The notes beneath the pieces are model-generated. The model was not told the origin of the DNA. It saw only the letters and a program-made list of their open reading frames with translations, and searched no databases. Made by a program: the position numbers and the translations under genes. Positions 1 to 6,294 of a stretch of DNA of 64,000 bases are shown piece after piece (the first letter of the stretch is position 1; each line of letters starts with the position of its first letter). The stretch covers positions 434,001 to 498,000 of the forward strand of contig JBFMCV010000001.1 of NCBI GenBank assembly GCA_040754335.1, given 5' to 3'. This DNA comes from Thermodesulfobacteriota bacterium. Its GTDB lineage: Bacteria; Desulfobacterota_D; UBA1144; Nemesobacterales; UBA2774.

Positions 1-42
1 AGAAATATTATTCATCACGGGGGGAAATGCAAGCTTCACGCC

Positions 43-363
43 TTACTGGTCGACTATCTCTTCTAACTGCCTGAGGAGGTTCCGGGAGAATATCACCCAG
101 TCCTCCCATGCCTCCATATATTCCTTATCCTCTTCGACCCTCTTCAAGAGCTTGAACCCTATGTTCGTGTCCTCGACCTGAAACACCTCGTCCCCTTCGA
201 GCTTCTGCCTCAGGATGTCCACGTATCTTTTGAGCAGCCTGAGCTTTTCGTCGCTCCCCTCCCTGAACTCGGCTATGAAATAGCCCCTGGACTGGGCGGT
301 CGGCATCTGCATTATGTTGCTCTCCTGAAAGTAAATCCCCTTGTTCAGGGTCTCGGCCTTCAT
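43..363 (-). CDS. Conserved hypothetical protein, small, soluble
   Basis: I do not recognise this family. From the ATG at 363 the product is about 106 residues, charged and apparently soluble, with no signal peptide or membrane segment. The C-terminal half is rich in Glu, Lys, Leu and Arg and looks helical. An in-frame ATG at 381 would add six residues. I prefer 363 because a possible promoter (TTGAAT, 18 nt, TATATG at 379-408) would overlap the upstream ATG, and GGAG lies in front of 363. It is divergent from the short-chain dehydrogenase at 517. The reading frame is intact; the function is unknown. Confidence 0.6.
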   Translation of the reverse strand: MKAETLNKGIYFQESNIMQMPTAQSRGYFIAEFREGSDEKLRLLKRYVDILRQKLEGDEVFQVEDTNIGFKLLKRVEEDKEYMEAWEDWVIFSRNLLRQLEEIVDQ

Positions 364-378
364 CGAAATGAATAACTC

Positions 379-408
379 CATATATCACTCACACGCGGGC
401 AAATTCAA
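379..408 (-). promoter_or_regulatory. Possible promoter of the 43-363 gene
   Basis: On the minus strand TTGAAT (403-408) and TATATG (379-384) are 18 nt apart. The -10 match is weak. The site matters only for choosing between two start codons. Confidence 0.3.
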
Positions 409-478
409 CTCTATTGTATTTTCATCCGGCTCGGGATGTCAAGACTATTTATCATAAGAATATATTGATTTGAATCAC

Positions 479-507
479 TTGTGGACGGATAATTATCATG
501 ATATAAC
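479..507 (+). promoter_or_regulatory. Promoter of the SDR gene, extended -10, nearly leaderless
   Basis: TTGTGG (479-484), a 17-nt spacer and TATAAC (502-507), with TG one base upstream of the -10 (499-500). The ATG at 517 is only 9 nt past the -10, so transcription should start within about 3 nt of the start codon. There is no Shine-Dalgarno. Confidence 0.55.
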
Positions 508-516
508 GGTGCCGCA

Positions 517-1230
517 ATGAAAAAGCTGCAGGATAAAGTCGCTGTCATAACCGGAGGCACGGGAGGTCTCGGAAAGGCCGTGGTTTCCCTGTTTCTCGCG
601 GAGGGTGCATACGTTCTCAGCACTTACATCGACGACGCCGAGCTCGAGGGGTGCCTGGGCCTGAGGGACGAGTACAAGTCGAGGGTCGTTTTCGGCAAGG
701 CGAACGTCACGAAGGCTTCCAATGTCGCAAACGTAGCTCAGAAGACCATAGAGAAGTTCTCGCGCATAGATATTCTCGTGAATCTGGTCGGCGGCTTCGC
801 TCAGTCCCCGCTCGCAGATACGGACGAAGAGGCCTGGGACACTATGATGAACACGAATCTGAAATCCGCGTTCCTCACTTCGAGGAGCGTCATCCCCCAT
901 ATGATAAAACAGGGCCGGGGGAGCATCGTGAACATCGCATCCCGTCCCGCGCTCAAGGGCTCTCCCGGTCTCGCGGCATACGGCGCGTCCAAGGCGGGAG
1001 TGCTCAACCTCACGCAGTCCATGGCCGAGGAGCTGAAAGAGCACAACATAAACGTAAACGCAGTAATCCCGGGGACGATAAACACTCCGGCCAACAGGAT
1101 GATAATGCCTGACGCCGACTTCAGCAAATGGGTGGACCCCGAAGATATAGCGAAGGTCATCGCGTTCCTCTGCTCCGACGACGCGCGGGCCGTAAGCGGC
1201 GCCGCTATACCGGTGTACGGAAAGTCCTGA
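517..1230 (+). CDS. Short-chain dehydrogenase/reductase (SDR, FabG-like)
   Basis: A 237-residue NAD(P)-dependent oxidoreductase of the classical SDR family, of normal length. Visible landmarks are the Rossmann motif TGGTGGLG at 12-19, a variant NNAG region (NLVGG near 89-93), Asn114, Ser142, and the catalytic Tyr155-x3-Lys159. The substrate cannot be read from sequence. FabG-type 3-oxoacyl-ACP reductase, sugar or polyol dehydrogenase are all possible. The closest fatty-acid genes (fabF, acpP) lie at the far end of the window, so context does not support a fatty-acid role. It is monocistronic and converges with the next gene, leaving 27 bp between stop codons. It has no Shine-Dalgarno; the extended -10 box sits just upstream of the ATG. 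Confidence 0.88.
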   Translation: MKKLQDKVAVITGGTGGLGKAVVSLFLAEGAYVLSTYIDDAELEGCLGLRDEYKSRVVFGKANVTKASNVANVAQKTIEKFSRIDILVNLVGGFAQSPLADTDEEAWDTMMNTNLKSAFLTSRSVIPHMIKQGRGSIVNIASRPALKGSPGLAAYGASKAGVLNLTQSMAEELKEHNINVNAVIPGTINTPANRMIMPDADFSKWVDPEDIAKVIAFLCSDDARAVSGAAIPVYGKS

Positions 1231-1257
1231 GTGAGGTCTGCATCTCGTCTGTAGAAA

Positions 1258-2760
1258 TCAGCCTGAGACGTCAGACATATCAGTAAATATGTAATCGAGG
1301 AGTTTCTGACCGAAATCGGAAGCCGTCTTTATATCGTCCCTCGATATATCGACGTTGTTAAGGTACTGGAGCCTGAGGACATCCCCATCCGCGTATTCGG
1401 GGATCAGGCACCCGAAGAAAAATCCTAGCCCCCGCGCAGCCGAGGCGACGTAGCCCGCCCCCTTCTGACGTAGCGGAATATCGACGTATATGCAATCGAA
1501 CCTCTCGTGCGCGAGATGCTTCAGCTGGAACTGTATCTCCTTCACCGTCATCCTCCCCGCCCTGTCTATATGAATGATGGCCTGGTTGTGGTCGTGCCTG
1601 ATTGAAACAGTAGTGCGGCCGTTCTGCTTTCCTTTGTAACCCGTCTCCTCGTCCTCTACCGTCAATTTTCTATCGAACCCGATGCGTCCGTATATTCCGG
1701 CGATAATTTCCTTGTAAACTTGAGGGACATAGACCGTCTCTCCGGCGCTCCCCGTTACGGGGGTGAACATCATCGCCACCGACTGCCGTCTCGGCCTCTC
1801 CGACTCCGAAATATTGCGGAACGAGACCGTTCCCGGGCTGTATCCGAGGAGGAACCCGGTCTCCCTCCCGCCGAGCTCTATACTCCCCTTCTGGCTGTAA
1901 GGATGCACCGTGACGGCCTCCCCGTAGATGCCGGCCACGTTCATTGAAGCGACACGGTCGATGAGATAATTTTTCATCATCTGGAATATGCCCCTCCCCC
2001 TGTATCGGGGGTCTACGACCGCTTCGCCCGACTCCGCGACCCTGGCTCCGGGCTTACTGAATATGAACCCCACGTGCCCGATGATTTGTTGAGCGCTGTT
2101 GTAAGCCGCGGCGGACAGCATGATCCCTGACGCTAGCCGCGCCTCTATCTGCTCGGGGTAATACATGAATTCGTTCGCGTACGTATAGCCGTAGCATTTG
2201 TAAACGAGCCTCACGAGCTCGTGAATTTTATCCATGTCCAGCATGCCGACCGTGATCTTCTCGCCGGCCGGAGCCTCCTTCGCTTTCACGTGCTCGTGGT
2301 GCTCCGATATGTCCATGACGCTCCTGATGTCCGTCGCGGGCAGGTTCTTCACTATCTCCGTCCTGTTTCCCCCGGTGCCGAGCGTCGCGAAATGCACCTC
2401 GTCCGCGTAATGCCGCGTGAGGTACGAGCCGAACCTCTTTTCCTCACCCCGCTCGAGCTTCTCGTAATCGAACGGCAGCCCCTTGTCTTCTATCGCGACG
2501 ACGAGCGCGTGGAGACGTTTCGATATAATGACGTCGATCGGTTTCGTCCTCTCCCCTTCGAATCCGAATTTCACGATGTTGTCTATAATATCGACGAGCA
2601 CCTTGTCCAGTTTCTCGGTATCTCTCCTGCCTATGCCGCACGACTCCGCGATGTCGGCGACCATGTCCGAGAGAGCGACGATGATGGGTTTCTCAGGCAG
2701 TATCGAAACTCGCGCCAAATCAATGTCTATATTTTTCACTTCGGGCAATTCTGGGCTCAT
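1258..2760 (-). CDS. Fusion of an anti-sigma-factor-like ATPase domain and a GNAT acetyltransferase domain
   Basis: A 500-residue soluble protein. Residues about 20-140 look like an RsbW-type HATPase: an N-box with Asp60-Asn61, and Asp92-Lys-Gly in the G1 position. Residues about 168-300 resemble a GNAT acetyltransferase, with the acetyl-CoA pyrophosphate loop R-Y-R-G-R-G near 252-257 following the Val-Val-Asp strand. The last 180 residues are a further region I do not recognise. The gene follows lpdA by 24 bp with no Shine-Dalgarno, so it is probably co-transcribed and translationally coupled with aceF-lpdA. Placing an acetyl-CoA-using domain at the end of an acetyl-CoA-producing operon suggests a regulatory link, but that is inference. 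Confidence 0.75.
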   Translation of the reverse strand: MSPELPEVKNIDIDLARVSILPEKPIIVALSDMVADIAESCGIGRRDTEKLDKVLVDIIDNIVKFGFEGERTKPIDVIISKRLHALVVAIEDKGLPFDYEKLERGEEKRFGSYLTRHYADEVHFATLGTGGNRTEIVKNLPATDIRSVMDISEHHEHVKAKEAPAGEKITVGMLDMDKIHELVRLVYKCYGYTYANEFMYYPEQIEARLASGIMLSAAAYNSAQQIIGHVGFIFSKPGARVAESGEAVVDPRYRGRGIFQMMKNYLIDRVASMNVAGIYGEAVTVHPYSQKGSIELGGRETGFLLGYSPGTVSFRNISESERPRRQSVAMMFTPVTGSAGETVYVPQVYKEIIAGIYGRIGFDRKLTVEDEETGYKGKQNGRTTVSIRHDHNQAIIHIDRAGRMTVKEIQFQLKHLAHERFDCIYVDIPLRQKGAGYVASAARGLGFFFGCLIPEYADGDVLRLQYLNNVDISRDDIKTASDFGQKLLDYIFTDMSDVSG

Positions 2761-2784
2761 GCTGGTGTCGGCTCCGGTGGCTGG

Positions 2785-4206
2785 CTATTTTTTCGAAGGC
2801 CTGTAAATGTGGGTGCTGCTTCCGTCGAACGCTTCGGCTGCTTCCATAAGGGTCTCCGAGAGAGTCGGGTGAGGGTGTATGCTCAGGGCGATGTCGTATG
2901 AGAGCGCCCCCATTTCGACGGCCAGCACTCCTTCCGCGATTAGCTCTCCCGCGCCTGCTCCCGCTATGCCTACGCCGAGGACGCGGCTGGTCTCAGACTC
3001 GATTATGAGCTTCGTAACGCCGTCCTGCCTCCCGAGAGTGGCGGCCCTCCCAGACGCCCCCCAGGGGAACCTCGCGACCGATACGGCTATCTTCCTTTCT
3101 TTCGCCTCGGTTTCAGTGAGGCCGCACCACGCGATCTCTGGGTCGGTGAATACAACTGCGGGTATGGCGTTCGGCGTGAACGCCGACCTCTTCCCGGCGA
3201 TGACTTCCGCAGCGACCCTCCCCTCGTGGGTCGCCTTGTGGGCGAGCATCGGCTCGCCAGCCACGTCCCCTATCGCGAATATATTCGGCTCGGCGGTCCT
3301 CCTCTCCCCGTCAACGCGTATAAAGCCCTTTCCGTCCGTTTCAACGTTCGTGTTCTCGAGTCCAAGTCCTTCCGAGTTAGGCTTCCTGCCCACCGAAACG
3401 AGCACCTTGTCGAAGGCCATTTCGGTCTTTTCCTTCCCTCCCCTTTCGAGCTCGACGAGGAGCCCGTTCCCGATCTCCTTTACGCCGACGACCTTGGTAT
3501 CGAGCATTATGTCCTTGTAAATTTCTTCCGACCTTTTTTGAAGCACCCTCACGAGGTCCCTGTCCACGCCGGGCATGAGCCCCCCTGTCATCTCGACGAC
3601 GGACACCTCCGTGCCTAAAGCGGAGTAGACCGTGCCAAGCTCGAGCCCAATATACCCTCCCCCGACTACGAGCAACGTCTTTGGTATATCGGGGAGGTCG
3701 AGCGCTGACGTGGAATCGAGAATGTTACCGGACGCGCCGAGGCCCGGGATAACAGCAGGGCGCGAGCCCGTCGCAATCACCGCGTTCTCGAATTTCAGTG
3801 ACTCTGTTCCACCCTCATTGGTTTTAATTTCGAGAGTGTGTGAATCGATGAACCTCGCCCTGCCCTTTATGTATTTGATCTTCCTCTGCTTCGCGAGCTG
3901 TCCGAGTCCCCCGACGAGCTTACCGACCACTTCGTCCTTCCATTCCCTGAGCCGCGATATATCGACTGCGGGCTTTTCAAAAGTGATGCCGAAACGGGAC
4001 GCCTCCCCGGCCTCGGTTATGACCTTGGCCGCATGGAGGAGCGCCTTCGATGGTATGCATCCCCTGTAAAGGCACACGCCGCCCGGATTCGTCTCCGGGT
4101 CGATAACCGTTACGTCTAGGCCGAGGTCTGCCGCGAGGAACGCCGCCGGATACCCCCCCGGCCCGGCCCCGATTACCGCTACCTGTGTTTTATTTTCTTC
4201 CGTCAT
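2785..4206 (-). CDS. lpdA: Dihydrolipoyl dehydrogenase (E3), copy 1, PDH operon
   Basis: A 473-residue flavoprotein disulfide reductase that reoxidises dihydrolipoamide on the pyruvate dehydrogenase E2 and passes electrons to NAD+. It shows the FAD motif GAGPGG (13-18), the redox pair Cys45/Cys50 in CLYRGC, a second GGGYIG nucleotide motif, and the C-terminal catalytic pair His446/Glu451 in HPTLSE. Length is normal and all key residues are present. It lies 55 bp downstream of aceF on the same strand, which makes it the E3 of this PDH complex. A second complete lpdA lies at 9361-10794; the two are diverged paralogues. No clear Shine-Dalgarno precedes the ATG. Confidence 0.95.
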   Translation of the reverse strand: MTEENKTQVAVIGAGPGGYPAAFLAADLGLDVTVIDPETNPGGVCLYRGCIPSKALLHAAKVITEAGEASRFGITFEKPAVDISRLREWKDEVVGKLVGGLGQLAKQRKIKYIKGRARFIDSHTLEIKTNEGGTESLKFENAVIATGSRPAVIPGLGASGNILDSTSALDLPDIPKTLLVVGGGYIGLELGTVYSALGTEVSVVEMTGGLMPGVDRDLVRVLQKRSEEIYKDIMLDTKVVGVKEIGNGLLVELERGGKEKTEMAFDKVLVSVGRKPNSEGLGLENTNVETDGKGFIRVDGERRTAEPNIFAIGDVAGEPMLAHKATHEGRVAAEVIAGKRSAFTPNAIPAVVFTDPEIAWCGLTETEAKERKIAVSVARFPWGASGRAATLGRQDGVTKLIIESETSRVLGVGIAGAGAGELIAEGVLAVEMGALSYDIALSIHPHPTLSETLMEAAEAFDGSSTHIYRPSKK

Positions 4207-4261
4207 ATAGGTTTAAAATATTTCTGTGACAAAAACATAAAACACACTACGTGTGTGCCTG

Positions 4262-5668
4262 TCAGCCCTCGAGAGAGAGCTTGAAGGGCTCTTCTAACAC
4301 CTCGACGATCCATCTCAGGAACCTCACGGCGTCCGCCCCGTCGATGAGACGGTGGTCGTATGAAAGAGAGAGCGGGAGCATGAGCCTCGGCTGGAGCTGT
4401 CCCTCGATATACACGGGCTCGAGAGACGCCCTCGATACGCCGAGTATCGCGACCTCGGGCGAATTTATCACGGGCGTGAAATACGTCCCTCCTATCCCTC
4501 CGAGGTTCGTTATAGTGAACGTCCCTCCCTGAAGCTCCTCGACAGTTATTTTTTTCGTCCTCGCTTTTTCGGACAGCACGCGGAGATCGACCGAGAGTTC
4601 CTCTATGTTCTTCCTGTCGGCGTCCTTTATGACGGGGACGAGAAGCCCCCTGTCCGTATCTACGGCGACCCCGATGTTGTAGTATTTCTTGTACACGATC
4701 TCGCCCTTCCCCATGTCGATCGAGGCGTTAAACTGCGGGAATAGCTTGAGCGCGGATGAAACGGCCTTGAGGAGGATCGAGGTCATGGTGAGCTTGCCGC
4801 CCAGGCTCTCGACTTCCTTCCCGTAATGCTTCCTCAGTTTTTCGAGCTCCGTTATGTCGGCCTTGTCGTGCTGCGTTACGTGGGGGGCTTTCCATGCCTC
4901 GCTCAGGCGCTCCGCCGTGAGCCTCCTCACCCTCGTCATCGCTACCCGCTCTGTCTCGCCGTACTTGTCGGCTGACGGAGCGGCTTCCGGAGAGGGTGCC
5001 TTTTCTTCGGCCTCTCTTGCTTCAGGCGCGGGCTCGGCTTCCTCTGGAGCCTCCTTCATCCTGGGAACCTTTAAGTCCTTTTCCGTAATGCGCCCGCCCG
5101 GCCCCGTGCCCTTGACCCTCGTTATGTCTATCCCCATCTCCCGCGCCTTTCTCCTCACGGTAGGCGATGCAGGGACGATCTGCGCGGCCGTCTCCTCTCT
5201 TCTTTCGATCTCTTTTGCCTTTTCAACCTTCTTCTCCTGAGCCGGTATTCTTTCAGCCTTCTTTGCGGGTTCTTCTTTTCTCGGTGCGGCTTCTTTTACT
5301 TCTTCTTTCTTCTCCGCTCCTTCCGTAGGCTCCTCTTTCTTTGCGGGTTCCATAGCCTCGTATTCAACTTTTTTCGGCGGCGCCTCTTTTTTTACTGCTT
5401 TTACTTCAGCCGCCTTTTCTACTTCACCCGCGCCGTCCTCGATCGTGACGAGGAGCTGGCCTATCTTTATCGTCTCCCCTTCCTTCACGTGCACCCCTTT
5501 GATCACGCCCGCGGAGGGCGAAGGTATCTCGAGCGCGGCCTTGTCCGTCTCGAGCTCCATGAGCGCCTGCTCTTTCTCGACTTTATCGCCGGGCGATACG
5601 TACACCCTCACCACGTCCCCCGTCTCAATGTCCTCGCCCAGGTCGGGCAGTCTGAATTCGATGGCCAT
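4262..5668 (-). CDS. aceF: Pyruvate dehydrogenase E2, dihydrolipoyl acetyltransferase
   Basis: A 468-residue E2 core subunit that transfers the acetyl group from E1 to CoA. Domain order: one lipoyl domain (1-80) with lipoyl-lysine Lys43 in TDKA; a long Glu/Lys/Pro/Ala-rich linker; a peripheral-subunit-binding domain with SPTVRRKA and GTGPGGRI; a second Ala/Pro/Glu linker; and the catalytic domain with His439-x3-Asp443-Gly. There is one lipoyl domain, against three in E. coli AceF. aceE lies upstream on the same strand, but 626 bp of repeat-rich DNA separate them. An extended -10 near 5700 could give aceF-lpdA its own transcript. A branched-chain or 2-oxoglutarate E2 is less likely because the neighbouring E1 is AceE. 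Confidence 0.93.
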   Translation of the reverse strand: MAIEFRLPDLGEDIETGDVVRVYVSPGDKVEKEQALMELETDKAALEIPSPSAGVIKGVHVKEGETIKIGQLLVTIEDGAGEVEKAAEVKAVKKEAPPKKVEYEAMEPAKKEEPTEGAEKKEEVKEAAPRKEEPAKKAERIPAQEKKVEKAKEIERREETAAQIVPASPTVRRKAREMGIDITRVKGTGPGGRITEKDLKVPRMKEAPEEAEPAPEAREAEEKAPSPEAAPSADKYGETERVAMTRVRRLTAERLSEAWKAPHVTQHDKADITELEKLRKHYGKEVESLGGKLTMTSILLKAVSSALKLFPQFNASIDMGKGEIVYKKYYNIGVAVDTDRGLLVPVIKDADRKNIEELSVDLRVLSEKARTKKITVEELQGGTFTITNLGGIGGTYFTPVINSPEVAILGVSRASLEPVYIEGQLQPRLMLPLSLSYDHRLIDGADAVRFLRWIVEVLEEPFKLSLEG

Positions 5669-5699
5669 GCTATATATGCCTCAAAGTATAGTCACTATT

Positions 5700-5708
5700 T
5701 TTATAACA
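5700..5708 (-). promoter_or_regulatory. Possible extended -10 promoter for aceF-lpdA
   Basis: On the minus strand TGtTATAAA (5700-5708), with only a weak -35 upstream. The predicted leader is about 25 nt and contains GAGG 10 nt before the aceF ATG. If real, aceF is not dependent on the distant aceE promoter. Confidence 0.35.
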
Positions 5709-5786
5709 TATTCCTGTATAGATTCTAAATGCAAAAAAGGTAGATGTTGATTAGTCGAAGCGGGACATTTTGTCATTCCCGAATAA

Positions 5787-5811
5787 CGGTTCTGAATGTG
5801 TGCAAGAACCG
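5787..5811. repeat. CGGTTCT/AGAACCG hairpin, copy 1
   Basis: A perfect 7-bp stem (5787-5793 with 5805-5811) with an 11-nt loop. A second copy with the same stem and the same loop length lies at 6151-6175. Confidence 0.7.
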
Positions 5812-5933
5812 GTCGCCCTCGATTAATTGCACGTAAGCATCTTTATTCTGACGCATTTGTATCACAAGCCAAAACGAATCGGGAATCCATTTCTTTAATC
5901 TTGCATCTTGTATCCTGAATCTTGAATCCTGTT

Positions 5934-5960
5934 TGTAGGAGCGGCTTCCAGCCGCGATTT
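5934..5960 (+). repeat. REP-like hairpin, GTAGGA head
   Basis: A GTAGGA head, then stem GCGGCT (5941-5946), loop TCC and stem AGCCGC (5950-5955), ending GATT. The same unit recurs at 9226-9249 (inverted), 11052-11076, 33511-33533 (inverted) and 33552-33576. It resembles the GTAG-headed REP class known from pseudomonads. Confidence 0.8.
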
Positions 5961-5968
5961 CTTTCTAT

Positions 5969-5991
5969 CCCCTCCTTTTTTCAAGGAGGGG
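5969..5991. repeat. C-rich/G-rich hairpin
   Basis: CCCCTCCTT (5969-5977) pairs with AAGGAGGGG (5983-5991). Similar pyrimidine/purine hairpins are at 9081-9104 and 10833-10854, always between genes. Confidence 0.6.
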
Positions 5992-6150
5992 GTTAAAAAT
6001 CATTTCCCCCTTTGGAAAAGGGGAACAATTCCGAGCAAGCAAGGAATTTGTCGGAGTTGATTAAAAGCAAAGAAGTCCCATAATCGAAGTGACACGGTAT
6101 TTGAAACCGGAGTAAGGGGGATTTATTTTTCAATCTTTCATCCTGAACTG

Positions 6151-6175
6151 CGGTTCTGAGCTAGCGTAAGAACCG
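6151..6175. repeat. CGGTTCT/AGAACCG hairpin, copy 2
   Basis: The stem is identical to copy 1 at 5787-5811 and the loop is again 11 nt but of different sequence, so pairing rather than the loop appears to be preserved. Confidence 0.7.
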
Positions 6176-6294
6176 GACGCCAGTGGTTGAATCAAATGAT
6201 GTAACTTTTGTCTGCTCATTCGTATATCAAAACAAAATATTCAGCGTCTCGTCTTTGCCTTTCCTTGTATGAAACAAAAATACCGGAAATGCAT

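Larger units (their letters stand above)
5669..6294. other. 626-bp intergenic region between aceE and aceF, rich in hairpin repeats
   Basis: No credible coding sequence. It holds a possible aceF promoter, two copies of a CGGTTCT/AGAACCG hairpin (5787-5811 and 6151-6175), one REP-like hairpin (5934-5960), a C-rich/G-rich hairpin (5969-5991) and a weaker TTCCCC/GGGGAA hairpin near 6003-6026. The rest is AT-rich and looks like filler. Confidence 0.8.
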
